The notes under the pieces: generated by a model | Seen by the model: the letters and a program-made list of their open reading frames with translations, nothing else | Told to the model about the DNA's origin: nothing | Databases searched by the model: none | Position numbers and translations under genes: made by a program | In this document: positions 17,170-24,447 of the stretch, piece by piece | Layout: the number at the start of each line of letters is the position of its first letter | Position numbering within the stretch: position 1 is the first letter of the stretch | Assembly (NCBI GenBank): GCA_015665265.1 | Contig: JADFAM010000102.1 | Location: 1 to 43,356, forward strand | Length of the DNA stretch: 43,356 bases | Direction of reading: 5' to 3' | From: Flavobacterium sp. | GTDB lineage: Bacteria; Bacteroidota; Bacteroidia; Flavobacteriales; Flavobacteriaceae

Positions 17170-17943
17170 TTACATAGATCTTTTAAAAGAAAAAATCCAA
17201 GGAAATAGTTGTGTCTCCTGAAAGGCATTATTCCAACTTTCATGATTTACTCCTTCGTAAGAAGTAAATTTAGTAGCCTTATTAAATCGTTTCATTTTAC
17301 GAAACATTTGTTTTGAAAAACGATACGAAACTACATTATCTTTATCACCATGAAAAATCCAAAAAGGAGTTTTACGAAGTACTTTTGACCATGAAGGGTT
17401 TCCGCCTCCGCAAATGGCAAATGCAGCTGCAAAATAATCTGGCATTCTGGTTACCAATTCAAAAGTGCCCATTCCTCCCATAGAAAGACCTCCAAGATAT
17501 CTTTTTGAAGGATCTATAGCATAGGACTTCTCCAAATCATATAAAAAAAATTCTAATAATTCTTGTGTACGGAATGTCTTTAATGTTTTTTTAAACTTGA
17601 ATCTCTTTTCTAGTTTTTTGGAAGAAGTTTTATGAACACTAGCCCAATAAGAATTCTCAGAACATTGAGGAAAAACAACAATAGCAGGATAATTTTTTCT
17701 GAAAATCTCTGAGGTATACAAATTACTACCGTGTATCAATTGTTTCTCGTTATCGTTTCCTCTTTCTCCAGCTCCATGAAGAAAAACAAGTAGTGGATAC
17801 GATTTTTTGGGGTTATAATTATCAGGAAGTAATAACCGATAAGGAAGTGTATCTGTTTGATTTACATATATCTTTTTTTTAAATTCTTGTCCATAGATGA
17901 TTCCTGCAAATAAAAATAACCATAAAAAATAAGAAAATTTCAT
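17170..17943 (-). CDS. Secreted esterase / PHB-depolymerase-like alpha/beta hydrolase
   Basis: Encodes 257 residues with a signal peptide ending near IYGQ (residue 19). The start PYRLLLPDNYNPKKSYPLLVFLHGAGERG matches the secreted 'phospholipase/carboxylesterase' group of Bacteroidota (feruloyl-esterase-like). The nucleophile elbow is GLSMGG (Ser154), the acid lies in FHGDKDNVV (Asp202) and the base in GVNHESW (His234). It should cleave an ester of a carbohydrate or small acid in the periplasm or outside. It is transcribed alone, downstream of a terminator that closes the next gene on the same strand. Confidence 0.87.
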   Translation of the reverse strand: MKFSYFLWLFLFAGIIYGQEFKKKIYVNQTDTLPYRLLLPDNYNPKKSYPLLVFLHGAGERGNDNEKQLIHGSNLYTSEIFRKNYPAIVVFPQCSENSYWASVHKTSSKKLEKRFKFKKTLKTFRTQELLEFFLYDLEKSYAIDPSKRYLGGLSMGGMGTFELVTRMPDYFAAAFAICGGGNPSWSKVLRKTPFWIFHGDKDNVVSYRFSKQMFRKMKRFNKATKFTSYEGVNHESWNNAFQETQLFPWIFSFKRSM

Positions 17944-17966
17944 GCCTCAAATATAAAAATTTATTC

Positions 17967-17995
17967 AAAAAAAAAGCTGCAAATAAATTGCAGCT
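17967..17995 (-). terminator. Rho-independent terminator of the tandem NTF2-like lipoprotein gene
   Basis: Read on the minus strand, an 8-bp GC-containing stem (AGCTGCAA / TTGCAGCT, 17975-17982 with 17988-17995) with a 5-base loop is followed by a run of nine Ts. It lies 24 bp after the stop at 18020 and upstream of the esterase start. Confidence 0.88.
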
Positions 17996-18019
17996 CTTGT
18001 AATGTTTAACTTTCTGTGA

Positions 18020-18928
18020 TTAAAAATCTCTTGCGTATTGGGTCATAGAATTAATTTTCCCATCTAAATCAAAGTAAAAAATTTCAAATAATTCTTTCTC
18101 CCACACTCGTCCATTTTTAAAAACTCTTGTTTCCTTAGACATTACTTGAACTCCAGAGGCAGCATCTGTATTGTATATTTTTAAAGGAACAATTGCATAA
18201 GGAACCCAGTTTACAGATTTATAATCATTAAAAAGACCAGCCATATCCTTTTTTTTCATCTTCGTTGCTTTTCCTTTATAATCATTTAAAACTGAAAGAT
18301 CTGCAAAAGGTTTTGCAAACTCATCTGCATTCATATCATTATAATCTTTTATTAATTTTTCTATAATGGCTACTTCATTTCTATCTGAAAACACTAATGG
18401 CCTTCCTGAATATTCATTATTATCTTTCCCAATAAATTTTCCACCATAAGATTTTCCAAAGTTTGAAGAATCAATAGATTTCCATTGTCTAAATGCATCA
18501 ACTTTCCCTTCTTGATTGAAATTAAAAAATTCCATAAGATCTAATTTTTCATAAGAACCATTTTTATAATGACGTTCTTCTTTAGACCATGCTAATACTT
18601 TTGTGTCTGGATCTCCCTGAAGTTTTACTGGGATAATTACATATGGCTTCATGCTAATTGAATCCATTGATTCTAACCATTCTCGTGTAGTTTCCACTCC
18701 GTTTTCACCAAGGAAATCTGCATCATAATGTTTTACTAACTCGTCTGTATTTTGCATGCTATATGCCTCTGATAACATCTGTAGTTTTTCAGACATAGCA
18801 TTATCTCCAATACTATATGTTTTACCATAGTTGTCTCCAGCTACTAAATTTTTTCCTCCACTTGAGTTACAATTAACAAATAGAACTGTAGTCATTAGTA
18901 AGAAAATTCCTTTAAATAATAGTTTCAT
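18020..18928 (-). CDS. Lipoprotein with two tandem NTF2-like domains
   Basis: Encodes 302 residues with lipobox FVNC (Cys20). Two copies of one domain are visible, offset by about 149 residues: YVIIPVKL (96-103) and SKEERHYKNG (115-124) in the first, YAIVPLKI (244-251) and SKETRVFKNG (264-273) in the second. Each begins with an EAYSMQNTDELVKHYDADF- or KDYNDMNADEFAKPFADLS-type helix and ends with a MEFFNF / FEIFYF strand. This is the NTF2-like pattern, and two domains in one chain would form the dimer-like unit normally made by two subunits. No catalytic role can be assigned. It is divergent from another NTF2-like lipoprotein gene across 144 bp. Confidence 0.8.
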   Translation of the reverse strand: MKLLFKGIFLLMTTVLFVNCNSSGGKNLVAGDNYGKTYSIGDNAMSEKLQMLSEAYSMQNTDELVKHYDADFLGENGVETTREWLESMDSISMKPYVIIPVKLQGDPDTKVLAWSKEERHYKNGSYEKLDLMEFFNFNQEGKVDAFRQWKSIDSSNFGKSYGGKFIGKDNNEYSGRPLVFSDRNEVAIIEKLIKDYNDMNADEFAKPFADLSVLNDYKGKATKMKKKDMAGLFNDYKSVNWVPYAIVPLKIYNTDAASGVQVMSKETRVFKNGRVWEKELFEIFYFDLDGKINSMTQYARDF

Positions 18929-19072
18929 AATATGAATATTTTAGTTTTTAAAAGAAAGTAATTTATGAATTTTTAATGGATTATCAAAATATCATTTTGC
19001 AGTCACATTAGTAAAAGACAAAGTTAATTTCTTATATTTATAGATATATAACATCAAATACATACGAAAAAA

Positions 19073-19567
19073 ATGAAAACAATTTTTAAATTATCCTTAA
19101 TCACATTGCTATTATTTATAGCTTCATGTGCCCCTGAAAATGAAAACAATCCTAAATATGAAGCTAATTTAGAGATTGCTAAGAATTTTATGTTGGCGCA
19201 CGGAACTGAAGATATAGCTGCTCAGACTGCAATGATTCATGATGATTTACTTTGGCAACCACCCATGTATGGCTCTAAGCAATATGGTAAATCAGAGCAC
19301 ATAGAAGCTCTAAAGATGTACCAGACTTTATTTGATAATATTCAATATACTCCTGATAACTGGCTACCAGGTGTTCTAGCAGAAACTGGAAAGTTAGACG
19401 GAAGTGTAAGAACTTATGGAACATGGACTGGCACACATGTTGAAACAGGTAAATCTTTCAGCCTCCACTCTTATCATACTTTTGATTTTGTAGATGGTAA
19501 AATAGCTGCTGGAGGAGATTACTTTGATTTTGGAGGTTTCTTTGCTTCATTTGAAGATGCTGAATAA
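19073..19567 (+). CDS. NTF2/SnoaL-like lipoprotein
   Basis: Encodes 164 residues with lipobox IASC (Cys19). The NTF2-like pattern is IAKNFMLAHGTEDIAAQTAMIHDDLLW, GKSEHIEALKMYQTLF and a C-terminal sheet SYHTFDFVDGKIAAGGDYFD. His and Asp residues (AMIHDD, HSYHTFDF) point into the cone in related folds and could act on a small ligand. The start was chosen for the complete signal peptide. It is followed by a 43-codon membrane ORF, a DUF1295 gene and a small membrane gene in close succession, so it may lead a four-gene unit. Confidence 0.82.
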   Translation: MKTIFKLSLITLLLFIASCAPENENNPKYEANLEIAKNFMLAHGTEDIAAQTAMIHDDLLWQPPMYGSKQYGKSEHIEALKMYQTLFDNIQYTPDNWLPGVLAETGKLDGSVRTYGTWTGTHVETGKSFSLHSYHTFDFVDGKIAAGGDYFDFGGFFASFEDAE

Positions 19568-19587
19568 TTAATTTTTTTATTATTAAA

Positions 19588-19719
19588 ATGTTAGAATGGC
19601 ACAAAAATCTTATTGATCAGATAAGAATTAAATGGAAAATTTCATACTACCAATTATATTGGATATGCTTTATAAAAGGTGTGGTAATTGGTTTAATAAT
19701 TATGCTATTGGTTAAATAA
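19588..19719 (+). CDS. Small single-helix membrane protein (43 aa)
   Basis: An ATG at 19588 opens a 43-codon frame ending in TAA at 19717-19719. The product has an amphipathic basic N-terminal part (EWHKNLIDQIRIKWK) and one strongly hydrophobic helix (FIKGVVIGLIIMLLV) ending in Lys. It lies 20 bp after the NTF2-like gene and 35 bp before the DUF1295 gene on the same strand, filling an otherwise empty gap. The layout fits a real small membrane protein, but there is no family match I can name. Confidence 0.5.
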   Translation: MLEWHKNLIDQIRIKWKISYYQLYWICFIKGVVIGLIIMLLVK

Positions 19720-19754
19720 GTGCTTTTTAATTAATAACACTTTTAAATCTATTT

Positions 19755-20528
19755 ATGAATTTTCTAATAGCGTTATCTGTAATATTATTTTTAATGGTCA
19801 TTTTATGGCTAGTAAGTATTCCGATAAAAAACGTAAGTATTGTTGATGCTTTCTGGGGAATGGGATTTGTGTTGGTTAATCTAACCTACTTTATATTAGA
19901 ACCACATATCTTCACTCGTAATATAATAGTACTACTATTAGTTAGTATATGGGGAATTCGCCTATCTGCATACTTATTTAAAAGAAATTATGGAAAGCCA
20001 GAAGATTTTAGATACCAAGAATTTAGGCGAAATTATGGAGAGGATAGATATTGGTGGTTCAGTTTTTTTCAAGTTTTTATTTTACAAGGAAGCTTAATAA
20101 TGATTGTTTCTCTACCACTGTTTGGCATTCATGGAGAAACTTCTAGTAACGAACTAAATAGCATAGATTATATAGCCCTATTATGTTGGTGTATCGGATT
20201 TTTATTTGAGTCTGTTGGTGATTATCAATTAACAAAATTTAAGAAGAATCCGGCTAATAAAGGCTCAATTCTTAAAGCTGGTTTATGGCGGTATACAAGG
20301 CATCCAAATTATTTTGGTGATGCCACAGTTTGGTTCTCTTTTGGACTGTTTTCGATAGCTTCTGGAGGATATTGGCATATTATTGGTGCCTTCGCAATGA
20401 TCTATTTAATTATCAAAATTTCAGGGGTTGCTTTGTTAGAAAAAACATTAAATAAAACAAAACCAGGATATAAAGAATATATAGAATCTACTAATGCCTT
20501 TATCCCTTGGTTTCCAAAAAAAAAATAA
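19755..20528 (+). CDS. DUF1295 / steroid 5-alpha-reductase-like membrane protein
   Basis: A 257-residue polytopic membrane protein. The C-terminal part has the DUF1295 signature GLWRYTRHPNYFGDATVW, then FAMIYLIIKISGVALLEK and a terminal KPGYKEYIESTNAFIPWFP, as in 3-oxo-5-alpha-steroid 4-dehydrogenase and isoprenylcysteine methyltransferase relatives. The early DAFWGMGFV and the RRNYGEDRYWW segment are also typical. It probably uses NAD(P)H to reduce or modify a lipid, but bacterial members lack a settled substrate. The stop is 1 bp before the ATG of the next small membrane gene, so translation is likely coupled. Confidence 0.88.
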   Translation: MNFLIALSVILFLMVILWLVSIPIKNVSIVDAFWGMGFVLVNLTYFILEPHIFTRNIIVLLLVSIWGIRLSAYLFKRNYGKPEDFRYQEFRRNYGEDRYWWFSFFQVFILQGSLIMIVSLPLFGIHGETSSNELNSIDYIALLCWCIGFLFESVGDYQLTKFKKNPANKGSILKAGLWRYTRHPNYFGDATVWFSFGLFSIASGGYWHIIGAFAMIYLIIKISGVALLEKTLNKTKPGYKEYIESTNAFIPWFPKKK

Positions 20529-20529
20529 A

Positions 20530-20805
20530 ATGCTAGAATTTTTTAAGAATAATATATGGCTAATCGCTTTTATTATTTGGGGGCTACCCTTGTCTTATTA
20601 CAGAAGTAATTTTAGAAAAATTGTCTATCAAACAAATGATTGGAAAATTAATATTAAACCCCTATTTATAAAAGAAATAAAAGCTCTTTTTGGAACTATG
20701 TTTTCAGAAAATTCCTCATATATAAATGCGAGAAATTTTTATCGATTTTATCTACTAGTCTATTTATTTTTATTTTTGTTGTACCAAATTTATGGTACAT
20801 CTTGA
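20530..20805 (+). CDS. Small hypothetical membrane protein
   Basis: Starting at the ATG at 20530, 1 bp after the DUF1295 stop, this gives 91 residues; a longer frame exists from 20494 but it overlaps the DUF1295 coding end and adds only a non-hydrophobic dozen residues. Two hydrophobic helices are visible, NNIWLIAFIIWGLPLSYY and FYRFYLLVYLFLFLLYQIY, joined by a basic and aromatic middle. The family is unknown. Its last 16 bases overlap the 3' end of the convergent PfkB-type kinase gene, and an inverted repeat (TGTACCA...TGGTACA, 20780-20799) spans the junction. Confidence 0.65.
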   Translation: MLEFFKNNIWLIAFIIWGLPLSYYRSNFRKIVYQTNDWKINIKPLFIKEIKALFGTMFSENSSYINARNFYRFYLLVYLFLFLLYQIYGTS

Positions 20806-21680
20806 TTCATAATAGTATCAATCTCCACTTTTGATATCATTGGATTTGCTCCTCTACTTTTAGCCACAAGAGCTCCAACCGCACACGCCTTGTCAATTGC
20901 TAATTGTGGGTCTTTCCTCTTTAATAAAACATCTATTAACGTAGCCAAGAATGAATCTCCTGATCCAACAGTATCTGCAACTTTAACTTGATATCCATTA
21001 CAATAAAAAAAACTTTTCTCATAATATAAAATAGCCCCTTTCTCTCCCAGAGTTACACATATAGATGCTGTATTAGTATGAGTAGCTACATATAAGATAG
21101 TATGTTCAATAGATTCTCCTTGAATACCTAAACTCTTTGAAATTTCTATGATTTCGTCATCATTAAATTTTATAAAGTTAGCTGCATTCATAAGAACTTG
21201 AATTGAGCTAAGGTCATAATGAGGAGGTCTTAAATTAACATCAAAAACAGAAAATTTTGAAAAAGGTAGAAGTTTTATAAGGGTATTTCTAGAAGTATTA
21301 CTTCTAGCTACTAGACTACCAAAAACAAAAGCTTCAGAACTTTTAACTAATGATTTAAGCTCACTATTTAATTGAATATTGTCCCAAGCACAAGGTTGAT
21401 TTATTAGATACGAAGCACTACCGTTTTTATCTAAAGAAATGGCTACAGTACTGGTTTTATATTCTTTATCCTTTTGAATATAATAAGAGGAGATATTATA
21501 TTTTTGAAGTTCTAACTGAAGTTCATCTCCAGATGTATCATCACCTAAACAACTGATAAGAGAAACATCATTTTGAAATGATTGCAATCTCAAAGCTACA
21601 TTTAAAGGAGCTCCTCCAATTGTTTTATGTGTTGGGAAAACATCCCAGAGGACTTCGCCAAAACAAACTATCTTACTCAT
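20790..21680 (-). CDS. PfkB-family carbohydrate kinase, fructokinase-like
   Basis: Has 296 residues and no signal peptide. The start CFGEVLWDVFP and IGGAPLNVALRL match fructokinase-type PfkB sugar kinases, and DTVGSGDSFLA holds the catalytic Asp242 with the anion-hole GSGD. RPPHYD (151-156) lies in the usual place. It should phosphorylate a ketose or related sugar, most likely fructose, with ATP in the cytoplasm. Its start overlaps the end of the upstream GH13 lipoprotein gene by 8 bp, making it the last gene of an alpha-glucoside operon. A fructose kinase here suggests that the disaccharide imported contains fructose. Confidence 0.87.
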   Translation of the reverse strand: MSKIVCFGEVLWDVFPTHKTIGGAPLNVALRLQSFQNDVSLISCLGDDTSGDELQLELQKYNISSYYIQKDKEYKTSTVAISLDKNGSASYLINQPCAWDNIQLNSELKSLVKSSEAFVFGSLVARSNTSRNTLIKLLPFSKFSVFDVNLRPPHYDLSSIQVLMNAANFIKFNDDEIIEISKSLGIQGESIEHTILYVATHTNTASICVTLGEKGAILYYEKSFFYCNGYQVKVADTVGSGDSFLATLIDVLLKRKDPQLAIDKACAVGALVAKSRGANPMISKVEIDTIMNQDVP

Positions 21681-23100
21681 TGTTAATTTTTGACACTAAA
21701 TAATAGTTCCAAGGTGATAACGTTAATTTATCGAGTTTAAACTCGATATTTTTGTTTTGCAATAGGTCTTTGTAATTACCTTCTAAGTTGATGGAAAACA
21801 CTTGTTCTTCATTAGATAAATTCCCTATAAAGTATGCATCTACATTTTCTTTACTTCTTTTAAAAGCAACTATATTTTCATTTTGAGTAGACAATCGTTC
21901 ATAAGATGCTGCTAATTTACCACCATGAAATGCAGCATGATTATTTTTTAAATCTCCTAATTTTTTGAGTAAATTCCAGGTAGTTCCTTTAGTCTTTGGA
22001 ATACTATCTTTTTCAAAAAACCTTAACCGATGGTTTAAATCATATTCTTGACCACTATAAACTAAGGGCATCCCGGGCATGGTATAAACAAGAGTTGTTA
22101 AAATTTCACTAGCCTCCCCCAATCGTTCTTTGACAGTTCCACTCCAAGAATTTTCATCATGATTAGTCACAAAATTCATGTTAAAATCTGAAGCTTCTAA
22201 GACTTCACTTTGTTTATTCATATACGTGTCAAAATCACTAACAGTAGCTTCTCCTTTAGCTATACTATTTAAAATATGGTGCCCTTCCCATGCATATTGC
22301 ATATCAAAACCATTTCTAAAAAGGTCGTGTTGCTCTGCCTCGGCTAGCATAAAAATGGGCTTTATTTTTTTTAATTCACTAATAGCCTCATTAAAAAATA
22401 CAGGTGGAACTTTGTGTGCAACGTCCATTCTATACCCATCTATATCAAAATTTTTGACCCAGTATTTTAAATCTTTAATCATCTCTTGCTGCATGTCTAG
22501 ATTGTCATAATTTAAATCTGCAGTATCTGTCCATCCCCAAGATTTTCCTGTATCTGGATTAATTGGATCTATGATTTCCCCCTTTTCATTTTGAGTATAC
22601 CAGTCTGGATGGTTGATTATCCAAGGATGATCCCATCCTGTATGATTTGGCACCCAATCTACAATGACATATATTCCGTTATTATGAGCGGTATTTATCA
22701 ACGCTTTAAAATCATCTTTATTTCCAAATTCTGGATTAATGGCTTTATAATCAGATACAGAATAATAACTCCCTAAGTATTTTTTACGTTCTTCTTTATC
22801 CTCAATTTCACTTGTAAAAGAACCATCGGTTGCCTTTCTTTTTATTTCTGAAATTGGATTGATAGGCATTAACCAAATTACTTTAACGCCCAATTCTTTT
22901 AGTACTGGAATGTCTTTCGTAAATGCTTTAAAAGTTCCTTCTTTAGAATATTGTCTAATATTAGCCTCATAAATAACTGCTGTTTCTAATACCTGATCAG
23001 AAATTGGAGCTATTAGTTTGTCATTTTTGTTTACCTCTTCATCTTTTTGGCAAGAAAAAAATAGAATTGATAGTGCTACTACTAAATTTTTTATTTTCAT
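21673..23100 (-). CDS. GH13 alpha-amylase-family lipoprotein, probably surface exposed
   Basis: Encodes 475 residues with lipobox FFSC (Cys17). The residues after the cysteine, QKDEE, fit the Bacteroidota surface-lipoprotein export signal (Gln/X-Lys followed by two acidic residues), so the enzyme is probably on the cell surface like SusG. GH13 regions are complete: DWVPNH (148-153), DGYRMDVAH with nucleophile Asp226, MLAEAEQ with acid/base Glu254, and FVTNHDEN with His314-Asp315. There is no separate carbohydrate-binding domain, and the C-terminal 100 residues are the usual beta-sandwich domain. It would cut starch- or glycogen-type alpha-glucans into oligosaccharides. It lies 25 bp after the MFS gene in the same operon. 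Confidence 0.9.
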   Translation of the reverse strand: MKIKNLVVALSILFFSCQKDEEVNKNDKLIAPISDQVLETAVIYEANIRQYSKEGTFKAFTKDIPVLKELGVKVIWLMPINPISEIKRKATDGSFTSEIEDKEERKKYLGSYYSVSDYKAINPEFGNKDDFKALINTAHNNGIYVIVDWVPNHTGWDHPWIINHPDWYTQNEKGEIIDPINPDTGKSWGWTDTADLNYDNLDMQQEMIKDLKYWVKNFDIDGYRMDVAHKVPPVFFNEAISELKKIKPIFMLAEAEQHDLFRNGFDMQYAWEGHHILNSIAKGEATVSDFDTYMNKQSEVLEASDFNMNFVTNHDENSWSGTVKERLGEASEILTTLVYTMPGMPLVYSGQEYDLNHRLRFFEKDSIPKTKGTTWNLLKKLGDLKNNHAAFHGGKLAASYERLSTQNENIVAFKRSKENVDAYFIGNLSNEEQVFSINLEGNYKDLLQNKNIEFKLDKLTLSPWNYYLVSKINNE

Positions 23101-23125
23101 TATTACTACTTTTATTCAGTTTTAT

Positions 23126-24427
23126 TTATTTGTTTGACGTTTCGTTTAATCTTAAAGCTAATAGGGCAGCTATAGCAAAAAATACCCCTGCAAATAACAT
23201 GGCATAGATAGCATTATCAGATAACAAATACTTGTAAATAGGTCCAAAAGTTAGGGTTTCTATACCCATTGGAATAACAATCATCATGTTTAAGATCCCC
23301 ATATACACCCCTCTTCTCTCTTGAGGAACAATTCTAGAAACCATGGTGTACGGTATTCCCATCATGGCAGCCCAGCCAATACCAAATAAGATCATTGGAA
23401 TTAATACAAACCAAGGATCAGTTATAAATGGGATACAGAACAGTGCAAAAGCGGTTCCAAAGAGACTCATAGCATACATTTTTTTATTTCCAAACCTTAA
23501 CGTTAGAGGTACTAAAATTAAAGCAATAAGCATCGTTGTTGTATTGTATGTTAGACTCATTGCTGCAGATTGAGATCCAGCTTCAGAGATAGAATAGCCC
23601 ATTGTTTTCATAAAAAGTGGTGTTGAAAATTGCCAATACACAAATAAGGCATACCATTGAAAAAGATATACAGCGCCAATTTTCCACATAAATTTTGGCA
23701 TCTCTTTCACTGCTTCTCTAATTTCAATGAAAGGTTTGGCCATTTTATTTAGTAATGATAATTGTTTAATCTTATTGATTTCCTTCAATTCCTCAGCCGA
23801 AGGAGAAATCTCAGTTGTTTTGAATACTGACCATAAAATGGTGGTTAAAGATAGAATAGCACCGATATAAAAAGAATAATAAATCCATTGTGGAATGGTT
23901 CCAGCAACATCTGCTTCCTCACCAAATAAATATTGAAATAAGAGAATTGATCCTGTCGCTAGTAATGTGCCCAGTCCACAAAATAAACTCTGCATTTGAT
24001 ACCCTAAACTCAATTGTTTTTCAGGTAATTTATCCCCTACAAAAGCTCTGTAAGGCTCCATGGCAACATTATTACCAACGTCTAAAATCCAAAGTAATCC
24101 AACAGCAAACCAGAGAACCGGACTATGAGGAAACATAAACAAACAAATACTTCCAAGCAAAGCACCTATCAAGAAATAAGGTTTACGCCTACCCCATTTT
24201 AAAGACCATGTCTTATCTGACAGTGCTCCAATAATAGGTTGAACTATTAACCCTGTAACTGGGCCTGCAATATTTAATATAGGTAACATATCTTCTGAAG
24301 CTCCTAAATATAAAAAAATAGGGTTGATTGCTGTTTGCTGTAATCCAAAACTGTATTGAATTCCTAAGAACCCAACATTCATATTAAAGATTTGCCAAAA
24401 GGATAAACTTGGTTTCGATATTTTCAT
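23126..24427 (-). CDS. MFS permease, SLC45 / sucrose-transporter-like
   Basis: A 433-residue protein with 12 predicted helices. The loop after helix 2 is GALSDKTWSLKWGRRKPYFLIG; the R-x-G-R-R-x-P motif is shared with plant sucrose transporters and SLC45 proteins, and is common in bacterial maltose and sucrose MFS carriers. DVGNNVAMEPYRAFVGDKLP is also characteristic. It should import an alpha-linked disaccharide across the inner membrane with a cation. It lies between the two GH13 genes with 20 and 25 bp gaps, so it probably works on the products of the surface GH13 and feeds the cytoplasmic GH13. Confidence 0.9.
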   Translation of the reverse strand: MKISKPSLSFWQIFNMNVGFLGIQYSFGLQQTAINPIFLYLGASEDMLPILNIAGPVTGLIVQPIIGALSDKTWSLKWGRRKPYFLIGALLGSICLFMFPHSPVLWFAVGLLWILDVGNNVAMEPYRAFVGDKLPEKQLSLGYQMQSLFCGLGTLLATGSILLFQYLFGEEADVAGTIPQWIYYSFYIGAILSLTTILWSVFKTTEISPSAEELKEINKIKQLSLLNKMAKPFIEIREAVKEMPKFMWKIGAVYLFQWYALFVYWQFSTPLFMKTMGYSISEAGSQSAAMSLTYNTTTMLIALILVPLTLRFGNKKMYAMSLFGTAFALFCIPFITDPWFVLIPMILFGIGWAAMMGIPYTMVSRIVPQERRGVYMGILNMMIVIPMGIETLTFGPIYKYLLSDNAIYAMLFAGVFFAIAALLALRLNETSNK

Positions 24428-24447
24428 ATTGGTTATTTAATATTAAA

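Noticed and set aside
20494-20529. Longer start for the small membrane gene after DUF1295
   Set aside because: It overlaps the end of the DUF1295 coding region and adds no signal or helix; the ATG at 20530 sits 1 bp after the stop.
22178-22776. Plus-strand open frames inside the GH13 lipoprotein gene
   Set aside because: They fall entirely within conserved GH13 coding and show Ser/Ile-rich composition typical of antisense frames.
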